Positions 38,011 to 51,600 of a stretch of DNA of 64,000 nucleotides are shown piece by piece. Position numbers and translations under genes: made by a program. Numbering within the stretch: the stretch's first letter is position 1; every line of letters starts with the position of its first letter. The notes beneath the pieces were generated by a model. That model saw only the letters and a program-made list of their open reading frames with translations, had not been told where the DNA came from and ran no database searches. The stretch is from Beaufortia kweichowensis (lineage: Eukaryota; Chordata; Actinopteri; Cypriniformes; Gastromyzontidae), in NCBI GenBank assembly GCA_019155185.1, contig CM032809.1, positions 3,591,621 to 3,655,620 of the forward strand, given 5' to 3'.

Positions 38011-39952
38011 TTTACTTCATATATTTGTCAAGTATAAGGCAACTATAAACAGAAAAAGTCAATAAAATTAACAGATTTGAATGCTCTCTGTCACTGCTTA
38101 CCAATAATCCTCATCGAGATTTCTGCCGCGTGTTTGCCTTTTGGATTTGTTTAGATTTGATCCTTATTTATTGAAGCAACCCATAATTGGCGATTCATAT
38201 TTTCATATTCAGAATGCATATATAAATTTCAGGGTCAATTTCAAACAGATGACACGATTTATGTTCATCCGTTTGCCCAGCACAACCAGTAACACCTGTC
38301 TTCCTCATCTATAGTGCTGCTCACCTCAATACACCTGTTCCGCCCCCAGTGTTCACTAATGGTACTACACTAAACCATTCACACGTCGCATCTTTTTGTT
38401 CCCTGTTCCCAGATATACTTTCACACTGAAATCTTTCTGGTTGAATGTAATATTTGTCTAGATTAAATAAAAAGCACTACTGGCATACACAGAGACATTT
38501 AGATTTTACACTATAAAAGCCATGTCAGTGGCCATTAGCTGTTAAGATTTTGATTGGGTCTTGTTTAAATCACCTTTAACCTTATTTTCTGTAGATGTTT
38601 TATTGCGTTGAGTCAGACAAGATGAGTAAACATCAGAAATCCATTAGAAATCTATAGTAGGGCAAAACAGCCACAACAGCCATCAGTGAGTCACATCTCT
38701 TTAAAAATCTATTTATATACCCCTAAATGTGTGATGTTTTTGAGTTGTTTAAACCCATGCTTGTGTTTCCCTTTATAATATTACATACCTAAGACTAAAC
38801 CATACATGAAATAAATCTTGCCATAATAGGTCTGTGGCAGGACAAAAACATGTGGTGTCACATCAAGGGACATCTCTTGGGTGGAGAAAGGCAGGGTTTG
38901 CAGGGTGAGGTTTCCATGGCAACAGCAAAAGGGTCGAGAGTCTTTGTAGGTATGTGTGTGTGTGTATGTTCGAGCCTGTCACATAAAGCACAAAGCTATA
39001 TCAAAATCAGTAGCCTAATGAAAAGAACAGATTGAAGGAAAGATAGAACAGAAAGCTGAAGAATATAAGCTTGAGCTGAGAAAATTAGTGAAAAAAATAT
39101 TTTTAATATTAATATATAACAATGAAAATGCATACACAGAACTCATCATAGTTCTCCTGGGCCACCATACTCTTAACAAATAAAGCACAAGATATCCATC
39201 ATTGACAGTTTCCCCAACCAAAAGTTTTAAGGTATGTTAGAGCAGTTGTCAGGCCTTTGGTGGCATAAATAAATGAAATATATGTTGCATATATGCACAC
39301 AATTCACATCTGTAAAATCCAATCCAGTAAAATTATATATGTGTTTTACATATATTTTCATATCATAATTGATTCAGTTGAAGTATCTGGAAAGCACATA
39401 ATGATTTTGAAGTCTTTTTAAAAATCTAAAATAAATAAATAAACAAATCACAGGTAGCAAATATTGCCCAAATAGGTATCCCAAACTAGTATACTTCAAC
39501 TGAGAAATGAGGAATTTTGTCACTGAGCTTTTAACTGTTTGAAGAAGAGATTTGTTTTGTCAAGATTAAACTCAAGGTGACAGGTGGATACTGTTGTGTT
39601 GACTCGTGTCGACATGATGTTTGCGATGTTTACATTGTTCTATTACAATTTTCCTGAAATTAGTTTCTTTACAGGTTCTTACAACGTATTTTTTCATTAA
39701 TGTTAATTAACATTAATGTTCTTGACCATAATTTACTCAGATTTCTAGTGCATTTACTTGCATCAATTTAAGCAATATTTTACAGTAAAATCTGCAACAT
39801 ACGTCTTTACATCCAAATGAAAAAAGTAATCACACAAACATTGTTCTAGTTCTTGTTTTTATTTGGTTCAGGCGCCCTGGAATTTGAACAAATTAGGAAA
39901 ACCAGAGAGCAGAGACTGTGCTTTTACAAAAGTCACCTTAAACAGGAAAGAT

Positions 39953-40152
39953 GTAAGCAAGGAAATCTTAGAGCGATGATGAGAGAGACACCATCTTCAT
40001 AAATGAGGGATTTATCAAAACATTTCAAAGCCTGTTCTTGAGAAGTCGACTGCTGTACAAGTTAGTAATGCAATAAAGATAGAACATATAGGAAGTTGAA
40101 GAATTAGACTCATGGGTCTGATCTCTTGACATTTTTGATGACATAATCTATT
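39953..40152 (+). repeat. 0.2-kb direct duplication, copy 2
   Basis: Matches 36553-36776 and ends in a T run at 40150-40160. No terminal inverted repeats are visible. It could be two members of one dispersed family or a local duplication. Confidence 0.93.
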
Positions 40153-40160
40153 TTTTTTTT

Positions 40161-41654
40161 GCAGCTATGGTGAAGGCCAGAATGCCAATTAGACTGCAGC
40201 AAATGTGCTTTGAATAGCAATTTGGTCAATATAAATCCCATTTTGTTCAGACACAAAATCTGGAATACAAAACCATACAAAAATCAAGTTTCACATACTG
40301 TACATGGATAATTTAAACACATAAACGTCAAATTCCTTGTGCTGGTGAATTGTGCATCTTTTAATCGCTTGGCCCCTCTATTTATGGCGACTCTGTAATT
40401 TTCCAATTCTGGAAAACAGTCTCTGTCTTTCTCTATCTTTTTGGTTGGAGACATCACAGTCTCAAAGTGTTTAAAGCTTTTGGTTTTTCAGGTTCAAATA
40501 ACTCAAATGAAGTAAATGTTAAAGCATTGTTTTTCCTCATTGGTTCTAGCCCTTAAACTCTACATCTCAACTATGTTTTTTTCTATTTAGTGGGACATAA
40601 TGCAAACAGATGTAACACATAACGGAGCAGTGGAGCTGTGGTGACTTACTGAAATTCAGTTATGGAGTATACAGGCATATAAACATTGTAAATATTATTT
40701 TTGTCAACCTGCTGCATTTGACCCACTGTTTTTATGTTCCTAACAAATACTTTCATATTCTCTTTGTCTGCTACATGGAAATGAAAAACTGGAAATGGAA
40801 CACAATAAAAAAAGAACAATAATTAAAATATTAATAATAGTAACAACATTAAAAAACATTTTGCCATCTTTCCAAACCAAGGTAGGTACCATGACAACAT
40901 TGCGAAACAGAGTATAAGAAAAGTTCTACAAAAAGAACCAAACATTGTGTTTAAAATATGAGCAATCTAAGGTTTACCGCTACACAAATCACGCTCTGCA
41001 GCTAAAAGTCTAAAATCCTCGTTTTAGTTTTTGGAAATTCAACGTGACAGCAGTGACTGTGGGTAAACGTTTAACACTCATTATGTTGAAAGGTCAACCT
41101 TAAGTACAGTGGGGTATCTTTAGAAAGGCAGACAGCTGTGAATTTGTGGGTCTTTTCAAACATCTTCACCAAGATGAAGATCTTTCTCTTGATACATATC
41201 AGTAAAAAAGTCAAGTTCTTTGGTTCTGTTCAAATGTTACTGTATCGACATAGTTCCCTTGACTCTTTTTGACATATCTACTGACCCCAGGTTTGACCTA
41301 CTGTTAGCCAATCAGAAAACACACATTTATGTATCACACACACATGTATGTTTCTGTGCTTTGGTAATGAAGTGTTACAAAAGATAAAGACAATGAATGT
41401 TAAATATGAAAGAGGTATTTGGTATTATTATTCTACTATTTGGCAAATGTAACTCTATTATTATAAAGAGGACAAAAATGTTCCTTCTCTTGTATCAACA
41501 TATAAAATCTCCATGAAAATATATCCCATTTTCATTTGGTTATTATTTTAAAACGTTAAAATGTCAAACAAAAATCTGACAGTTACATGTCAAAAGAGGG
41601 AAGACTGAGGATATTTGGCAACTGACCAGCTTACAATTAAAGCTTATTATAATT
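40161..41654. other. intergenic, no gene seen
   Basis: A+T-rich stretch beyond the putative igdcc3 polyadenylation signal. Confidence 0.45.
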
Positions 41655-43402
41655 TACAGACATTTATGTGAATTTATTTGCTATTACGGACCATTTTTCA
41701 CGACTTCCCTTTTTAACACGAACTGCAAAAACGTCAACACAATGGCTTAGGTTCATCTAAAGAGGTTATGGATATAAAGACAAATGAAAACCTCAAACAT
41801 TTTTACATCTTTGGATATCATAAAGCTTGGTTTTCATATCAAAAGCATTTTTTTGGATAATCTGGTGCCATGCCTATTTGTTTGGGGAAGAAACAAAAGT
41901 GAGGTTCCCAGCAAACCCCAAATCAACCATCATCTTACAGCTCCTTCAAGTTCCCATGGCAACCGATTTGGCATCTGGAGAAAAGACCAGTTGGTTTGGC
42001 TGGAAAGAATCACTTTGGACAAACATCCTCTTGATGCCATCACGTATTCCTTGGTGGAAAGCGAGTTAATCCTTAGGTTTTGGTTTCGCAGGTTTTTGTG
42101 GTATCTCCATGGAAAGGCCTGAAGTTATCTCAGTCATGTCACTGTAACAGATAAATTCTTGACGGTCCATACTTTCCATTTTCATATCACATTCTTTGAA
42201 CGAAAATCTCTCTGTGTATGCTTCTTCATCTTATTCTTTGGAGTTAAGCAACATCAGTGAGGTATCCTTGGAACGGTTTGTGGTTCGCCAGGATGCAAAT
42301 CATCATGGAGGCATGGATGAATCTACACTTGGAAAGACACCCATCCAAGGTTGTAGGCATCTTAACAGAGGATGATGGAGTATCTCAGCTTTTGTCTGCT
42401 AAGGCAATATCTTGGGCCAGAGGATGGGCAGCAATTATCCAAGCCATGGTCACACTCTCTCCATGGCAGTCGACCAGACGGGCACCTGAATGCAGGTTCT
42501 GGAGGCAGTTGGCACAGGCACTGGCAGGGGGATGGGCAGAAGGTATCTGGAAATCTTTTTGGCTGAGGTAGGCACGCTTCATCAGCGGCATACGACATAA
42601 CATTCTGAGGTAGCTATCTTTGGAGGTATACAGCTTTTGGTGCGTATTATAAGGGGCAGGAAATAGGAAAGGTGTAAAGGATCAGTCACCTTAATGGTTC
42701 CTCTGGGGTGTCCTGCCTCGAGGCATGTACGGTGAAACATATAACAATCAATTTACTTGAGTTCACACAACCACACGCAAACGCACGAGCAAGGCCACAT
42801 CATTTCTCTTGGTATTTCCGAGCTAAGGCTAAGAAAAGGTACAAATCGCTGTTCCCTCGACTAAAATCAAGGTGATGGTTTCCTTTTTTTACAAATCATG
42901 TCTAAAGAAAACTGTGTTTGGATTATTAAGATGGTTGGTGTTCGTATTTGGCATCAGTGTGTATACAGAAAGGGCTACATTTCATTACCAGAGGACACAA
43001 TGCAAAGGGAAGTTTTGGTTTTTAGCAGAAAGTCCTTTGGTAATAAAATATAAAGAGGTTTTGGCATCTTTTTCTTTTGTTTTGGGACTCTTTGTAACTG
43101 TGCACGTCAGCATGAAATGGTCTCCTAAAAGTATATCCTAAGGCTATCATTTGGTGTTGTGCATGTATTTTGGCATACAAATATTAAGGGACCTGACTTT
43201 GGTTCTAAGGGGAGGAATGATGAAAGTAAAAATATAGGCTTATTAAACAGCCTATCAATCCTGTAGCAACATGTCGGATCACTAGCAGCAGATCTGTTGA
43301 CAGGGCAGATATAGAGAGGGGTTAAAGGGGACTTTGGTGGGCAGGACAGGCAGAGGAACCACAGGGATCTTGATCTCTAGGATGAAGCATAAGATGCTGA
43401 TG
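41655..43402 (-). other. igdcc3: putative igdcc3 3' UTR
   Basis: No splice site or convincing coding frame follows the stop codon, and the stretch is free of recognisable repeats. The first AATAAA on the minus strand after the stop is at 41678-41673. This would give a 3' UTR of about 1.7 kb. The segment 42240-42600 is richer in G+C than its surroundings. It holds overlapping open frames on both strands that I do not take as genes. Confidence 0.4.
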
Positions 43403-43498
43403 CTAGCCAGTGCCAGTGCCAGTGCCTGTGCCCGGCAAACCGGATGAGTGCTGCTCTATAAGAACCTGGCATTGAGCCTGGCGGTCTGGATTATGACC
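43403..43498 (-). CDS. igdcc3: igdcc3 exon 14: C-terminal end and stop
   Basis: Encodes GHNPDRQAQCQV and onward, ending in a Gly-Thr repeat (GTGTGTG) just before TAG at 43405-43403. The repeat is encoded by a six-base tandem repeat. The acceptor is CTATTTTTCAG. Confidence 0.83.
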   Translation of the reverse strand, partial: GHNPDRQAQCQVLIEQHSSGLPGTGTGTGTG

Positions 43499-46400
43499 CT
43501 GAAAAATAGAAAACATGAGTCAGTGACATGATATTGTCACTTGCCAAACCGAAGAGAGCGGCGGATAGATTTTTATTTAGATATTAAAGATAAAACTGGT
43601 TACTGATGATAAATGTTGTTAGCCAAAAGAGAAGAGCTTAGAGGAAAGATGAATGTGTTATACTTGGAAACAAATAAAATGGACATTTGAAAGGAATGGA
43701 AACTGCAGACGGTCATTCACGCTATGCAGTGCATTTTCATGTCCCCATCACATATGTCTTAATATAGCATCTTGAAGATATTGCCATAGTTCTCACAGAT
43801 TTAGGCTGTCTCTTTATGTAATCCCAGACTCAATTTTGGTGAGATCAGATCTGTGTGTTCATCATTTATACAGAAATCCCACTTGATGATTATAGTTAGT
43901 GGTGAAAAACTTAGAAATCTAGATTGATGCTTCCTTGTGTTATGGTAGCTCAATCATAACACTGTGCTAGCTCATAAAGATCAAAAGTTCGCAAAATGCA
44001 TCACACACTAAAACATAAGATGCAAAAAACTATTTTGCCTAAAGCACTACAGACATTTGCACAGTAGTGTTGATCCTTAAAAAATAAACAAAATTCAAAA
44101 GGCTCAGCATCCCAGAAATGACCCCAAGACAGGGTGTAAAAATAGATCCAGACCCACTGCAGGTACTGCAAGACTGTTTATTCTCAATCATAATGCAAAG
44201 ATGAGATAAACTGATGACATTTACCTGTGGCACTAATTCAATGCCTTGAGCAGGGTATGTTACTGTCTCTTTAGGGATATTATTGCTTTGAATGTGATGT
44301 CCATCTCCGCCCTGAGGGACAGGCCAGCTGTCCTGTGTCCCCTTACTGCAGAGAAAACTGAGACAAAATTGAAATTAAATAATGCATAATCTGAGCATGT
44401 GTGAGATAAAGATAAAGAGAGTCAAAGATAAAGTCATTTAATTAAAAGGTTCATTACCTGCGGCGATAACCAAACATGAGGAAGAGCACACAGAATATGA
44501 TGCAAGCCAAGCCAATGTGAATGCCTATAACAATGCTGCTCAGCGAGCTCTCGACCCCTCGGCAGTCACACTGAGACTCCTCTCCTGAACAAATAAACAT
44601 GATGGATTCGTTATATAGTACACTTAAAGAGAATAAACCTACCAGAACTATTAATGTAATATGATAATTATGAAAAAATAACACAACATTATTCCCTTTC
44701 ATCATGCTCCCTGGCCCATAAGAATATTTTATTATAATTTCTATTTAATTATTTGCTTGTCTGTCACAGTGATGTAACATCCCAATCTTCATTTAGAGGT
44801 TTTATCAGCAAACATTGATTTAATATGTGATGAACTGTGAATAATGTGGTTAATTAACCAGCATATCAGGTAATACATATAATATAATATAATTTCATTA
44901 AAAATTTATTAATCCTAAATCAAGCTTGATTAAATATTGTCATCAAAGCAAATTAATGAGCCTAATTTACCTCCGCTGGTTTTAGCACTAGTTCCATCTT
45001 CAGCCAGTGAAACCAGTTTCTTTGAACAATCGCTTTCCCCATTACCATTGTAAGCCACCAGTTTGACTTCATACACAGCACCGCGATCTGAGGAAGAAAT
45101 GGATACGGTCAGTATCGCAAACAGTGCATATGAATAACACTTAATCTTGCATTTAACACACACACACAATCTAACAAATATATATTGAGCTGTCTTTATT
45201 TTTGCAATCACAGTACAACTTTTGACTAAATCATTGTGATCTAGTAGATTTGGTTTATTCTGTTTTTCAAGTTTTCATCAATATCTCTGTTGAATACCAG
45301 ATTGCAAAGATTATTGATTTATCAATGTTAATTTGGTTATTTTCAACATTGATGCAACATTAATTCAATTATCCTTTCAATCTGTGAATTTACAGTTGTG
45401 AATTTCCATTTCCTGGCTTGCCTTGGCATTTCTCTGAAATGCTTTGACACATTTGTCACAGTACTTAGAACAACCTTCTCCATTTGCTCTCTAGAGCTCA
45501 CTTTATACTTCATTACGTATACGAACAATAATGCTCTTCAGGTGGGCTGGATGAGGAAACCTTTCATCTGTCATTACACAAACATAATGGCTCCTTCAAT
45601 GGTGCTATAACAGTCACGCAGTCAAACAGAGCTAAATGGAGACAGCAGCTTCAGATACAATCCTGCTGTGATTTTGTGGAAAATCTGCAGAATTCTAGTG
45701 AAGTGTATATGAAAACTATAAAATCATACACACAGAAACACATCTGCCCTCACCAAGATGGGAAATGGTGTGTGCGTTGACATTGCATGGCAACAGAATT
45801 GGTCCCTGGATCAGTCCGTTGGGGACCTTGCGGTAGGTGAGTCGGAAACCCTCAGTTTTGCCAGGCTTATTTGGCAGCTCCCACAGGACCTGGACCGCTG
45901 TGGTGTTTATTGCTTTGGTGAAAAATGTCGGTGGACTGGGAACTAAAAATGCAAAGAGAGAGAAAGATAATGAACTTACAGACACATGGAACGTTGCCAT
46001 AGTTAATTCTGTTCAAGCTAAAAACATAAGGTGGGTGAGCACAAGAGAAGTCACGATAAATAAAACAGATGTCTGAACATCTGGGAGTAAGCAGGTCTGT
46101 TCAGGGGGAGAGGAAGATGTGGACATACTATACTAAGGGACATCAGAGCAGATAGAGCCAGAAAGAGCTAGGAAATGCTGACATGGTTAAAAGAAACAGA
46201 TGGGGTGACACAGAGAGTGTCAGGAATTAGTGACCTAAGCAGAACAGTTACCTGGTTGAATGTAAAGTATATAGGCATGTACATTTATATATGACTACAT
46301 ACCGCCCCCTAGTGTTGTGGAAACAACAGTACTGGACTGTTCACTGGCACCCAGAGGAGAATAAGCCTTCAGGTAGATGGAGTAAGTGGTGGCAGGTTCA

Positions 46401-48612
46401 AGATTTGTGAGATCATGTTGGAAAGTTGTCTTAATCACTGCTTCCTGTAACTCTTTACTATCAGGCTCTGAAAAAAAACACGTAGTATCATATATTAAAA
46501 CATGTTTTGTACGGAACAACAAACTGGAAGATAATTGAAAATGTATTGGAGCACTTACCGCCATATTTGCGAATGTGCAGCACATATCCGATAATTGCGT
46601 CTGTGACTTCAGCAGGTGGTTGGGACCAGGAGAGCTGCAGGGTGGTTTTCGACAGGGCCGTGGCTTTCAGACCCTGAGGGGCATCAGGCAGATCTTTGGC
46701 AGGGGAGATAGCGAGACGAGCACTGGCCTGGTTAGTGCCGGCGGTGTTTTCAGCGATGCACTGATATATCGCCTCATCTTCTGACGTGATGCGAGTCACT
46801 GCCAGAGTGCTACAAAGATAGGGAAATATGGGAAATGAGACACATTAAAAACTCTAGAAACCATTCAAATTATTTCTTAGCCTGAATTGAAGATTCAACA
46901 CTGTCTGAAAGCCTGTAATAATCTAAATGAAGATTATGAAAGATTAGGTAAAGCGTTGCTCTTTAAAAGAGATAATGCTGGGATCTGCTAATTATTGTTT
47001 GGGAAAAAAAGTTACAGATAAATGTTTAATATTCATTCACACATAAAAGTGTTATTAAGAGAAATGTTTCTGGATATTTTCAATCATTTTTGTATGTGCA
47101 GAGAAGACGCCAGATAAAGTAACAGTGGCATCTAGTGTAAGTAGTTTAAATAGCCTCCATACAAATTGATAAAAATGTAAGATGGCTAAAAATAACCCTA
47201 GCTAAATATAAAATTATTATCTTCAAAATAAATAGAATGGAAAAATTCCAAACTTTCTAAAATTGTTGTTAAAATATATTTGGATACAAAATAAAAATTT
47301 CATTAGAAAAATAAAAAAGAGTGCTAAAAATAAGAAATCATAAAAAAATTTCATGTAGCACAGATATGATTTTATTAGATCAAAAGACTGCCAAAAATTC
47401 TAGTTTTTTTTCTTGGGGTACAATATATACAATGCTGTAGCTTTGGTTGAAAAGTTTGTATGTTTTGCAGTAGTAAGTTTTTATATTCCATCAGATATGA
47501 CAACACGTGTGTACCTGTTGTTGTTAGTGAGCTTCACATTATCTCCAGGTGTAAGAACCTTCCCATTCTTCAGCCAAATGATATGTGGTTCAGGAACCCC
47601 CTGAGCTACACATGTGAAAACAGCACTGCCCCCTGCTGGCTTAGACACAGACTGCGGCCACTGCATAAACTCTGGAGGAGCTGGAGAAAGAGAAATAGGA
47701 TGAGACACGCGCAGTATATGCAGAGATAACCTTTTATAATATTATTAAGTACATTAGTATAATATTTTAATATTAAGTACACGTCAAATAAGTGGAGCAG
47801 TACTGCCAGATTTGCACTGAGACATGTTTATAATATTATATGCACAATTAATTGGAGTGAACATGACAACAGACACATGGATTAAAACTGTACGAAATCC
47901 AAATGGGCCGTGTGCTGGTTATTGTTGAGTTTTGTTTCAAATATGAATGTGGAACGGAAATTATCAGACAGCATTTCCCAAAAAGAACAAAGTGAATCTC
48001 AAAGTGTCAAATACACACAACAAGAAATACTTTGGATTAACAGTTAGATATCTCACATCATGCCATTTGTCAAACGCCACATTCACACATTCACAGACCT
48101 TGAACTTAAATTTCTTCTAAATTTTTCATTTTAAGTGTCTTCCTAAATGACCTCCTTTGCTTCAGCATCACAGATGCAGGTTCACTGTTCCGCTTGACAC
48201 CCCTTCAGTGTCCACACAATGGCCATGCATATATGTAGAGCTCTTCAGACCCAAAGACCATGCATCTCATTGATCTTTTGACATCCCCCAGAACCAGACA
48301 CCCCCAAAAGAGCCCCTTCTCCCTGGGAAGAGGGTCCGAAATGGTCTGCGGAGGTGTGGATGGTCATAGGTCAAAGGGAGCCTTATTTTAATAGAGAGCC
48401 ATTAATCAGTGTAGGAACGGATCTTTAAAACAGCGCCGCTTCCCCCTTAAATTTTTTAAAACTGCTGGACAAAAATATAGATTTGGCAGATCAATATGAG
48501 GCATGGAGAGGCTGTTTAATTGTGTTTCACAGCTGACTGTGCTTTTCAACATTGTGTCCTGAACTGGAATTGGTAGAAAAAGAGAGAATTTAACAGATTC
48601 TTGTACTGCAAA

Positions 48613-48656
<44 letters not shown>

Positions 48657-51600
48657 TAGTGTCAAAACATTCTGTTTCAAAATTAAATTACCACCATCCC
48701 TATCAAAAAAATAACAGAGTAAAAAGACTTAAGATGTGAGATAAAAAAAATTAAATACAGTCATTAAATAAAAATTGATCATACTGTTCCTCATAGGACT
48801 GAAAAATGCAGTTTTCATAAAAACATTATTGCCTGTCTGTTGTGTGGTTCAGGCTTTAGGGTCAAAATGAAAGTGGGAGGGGCTAGAAGGCTGTGTGTAT
48901 AATAAAAAATAAAAAAGGTCAGTTTAGACCTCCAGATGCAACCCAGATAAATGTGTGTGAGGAGGGGGTGTCATTCATCAGTCACAGCCTGAGAAGCACT
49001 TCACACTTGAACCTGAGTAAAACTGTTTGTGTATAAAGATGAATAGATGTCTTTGAATAGAAATGTTTTCAACTAAAGAAAGGGACTAAATGGAAGCTGT
49101 CTAGCGAGAGGCAAGTCTGTGATATATGTAGTAACTTTACTAGACTTGATTCTCTGCCATAGTAAACTATGGTATAAACACATGCTTTTGTAAATGTTAA
49201 AAAGGGATAGAGTTCACCCTAAAATGAAAATTATGAACCTGTGACTTTTCTTTCGTTGAAAAAAATAAGATATTTTGACCCCCATTGACTTCCATTGTAT
49301 GGACACAAAACCATTTCTCAATTTCTCAAATATCTTTCTTTTGTGTCCCACAGAAGAAAGAATCATATACAGGTTTTGAAGATAAATAAATCAATTTTTA
49401 GGTGAACTGTCCCTTTAACACACAAAAAAATGAAGTGATAAAGGTTATTCTGTCTAAATTAACTGTGCTGCATGTGTTAAACTCTGTAAATACTGATAAT
49501 AATCACAGACCACAAACACATACTTTCCATCTATGACTGTTTCAGATCAATTTCACTACAAGTTTATTTCTCCGCCAGCACACAGAAAATGAACACTATT
49601 TCAGACTGAATGCAAGGTCGTAAACAGCAAAGCATCAGATCATTTGGAGACTATTGTCTACTCTGCATAACTAACCAGCTGAGTCTCTACAACTTAAATC
49701 CAACTGACAGTTTCATCATCCAATCTATCTCATGTATTGATCAGTTATTCTTTTAGCTAAGGTCGCAGATCTGACCTTGAATTTGATCAGGTGCCTTTTT
49801 CTCATTCATTAAATTCCATTGTGCTAATTGACTTGTAATCAATGACTATTATTAAAAAACATGGCTTACACCTGATGTGCAATACTTGCATTTCATTTAT
49901 TTCGATGTGCATAACAAAATAAGTTGAAGGCACAGATAATAATATCAATGACACGGGCATCAATGACATGACCTCCATATGAATTGATATATCTGCACCT
50001 GCTGTGTATGGAACACATTCCTACATTAACATCATCATAAACCCTACAGCTGAAACAGCGCCTATGAGATCTGCATCTAAAAGCCTTCTCAATGACTTCA
50101 CAATCCTTTATTTTTCATATGAAACTGGCGAGGAGAATGGAAGGGGATCCCCTGACACAAAGCCGTTGTAGTCCCCCCCTAAACTTCGTCATCCGCGGCA
50201 TGACCACCAGCTGTGACGAGAACAACTGACCTCATAATGCTATGGAAACCGTGGAGGAGGGGTTATAAAGATCCGCCGCCCTTACTCAATTAAGGGCCAT
50301 CCATTTTCCAAGCCCCTCCCTCAGTTCTCATCACCTGTCTGTCAATGAAACTCCACCCCTCCTTCCACCATACTTCCTAGGCCAATGCCAAAGGTGAAAG
50401 TTCAGAGGTGAGAGGAGATACCCCACCCCGTCCAAAACATGCACACACCAGGACAAAACTCTACTGCTCTTTGCCTGTCTGTGTCCCTTTTGATCTCCAT
50501 TGTTCCACATCGTGGCTCAGCATCTGCCCCGACCAAACCCGTGGCCTTCAACCCTGTGTGAAAGTGCACATCTACAAAAGCGCAGTCCTGTCGAGTGACC
50601 TAGTGTCCAGACGGTAACCTGAACTGCTCTGGATGTAAAGTGACTTATCAGCTTTGAACTTGACTAGGATTTGCCTTCAGAAAGTAATAAAATAAAATAT
50701 CCACATTGAATTGACTAGAATAGGTATTTTAACTATACATAATACCATTTATAAAAAAAACATATGTATATATTAGGTTTTGCAGATCTGGTTTATGATG
50801 CAAATCCTACCAGACCATTTTTCTCAGAAAAGGCTTTCAACTAGATTCTATTTTGGGGAAATAACCCAACCTAATCCTTTTGTTGCAATCTTACACAAAA
50901 AAGTGGATCAATAAATGAATCAATACATTCAAGATTACCTCCCCCAAACAGCTTCAATGCCAATTCTGCTGTAAAAAGCCTGATAGGGGTAAATATTGAT
51001 TGATCAGACTAAAGCTGGGCATATGGGAGATTGACAGAGAAACTACACCTGGGAACCATAAAACATTTAACAAATGAACAGATGCATAAACCTAAAGGAC
51101 ATCATGATAATCTGCATTGTCCTGGGAGGATTGTAGGTTTTAATTATGTAGATTTTATTTATTAGATAACCGATGTTTGGTAATGATCTAGAATTTCGCT
51201 AATATTCAGAGGCATAATATTAATCTTGCAGGTTCACAGCAACTTTGTTTGATGTCATATATTACCCCATGGATGATCTACCCATTTGTGCTCCTTATTC
51301 TTTCTTAAATCCCCTCAGTGTGCAGCTACTTTGAAGATAGCCAATGAAAGGGTATATATATATACCTCAGGGATATATGATCAGGTTGAATGTAAGGACA
51401 GTAGCAGTGTGATGGATGAGCTGTGTCATTGGGGTGTTGAAGGGGGGATATCTCCTAACAGCTGACTCCATTACCCGTGTTATTCCCCTTCACCATCAGC
51501 CCCAGCTGGACGGCACCAGCAGGGCTTAATTACCATAATGGCAGTCAGAGTCTCACACCAATAGATGAGAGGAAAACCCAGCCGCTCTGCAGGAGGGGCC

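Noticed and set aside
42257..42571. Plus-strand open frame of 104 codons
   Set aside because: Antisense to the presumed igdcc3 3' UTR, with several equally long frames on the other strand. No family recognised.
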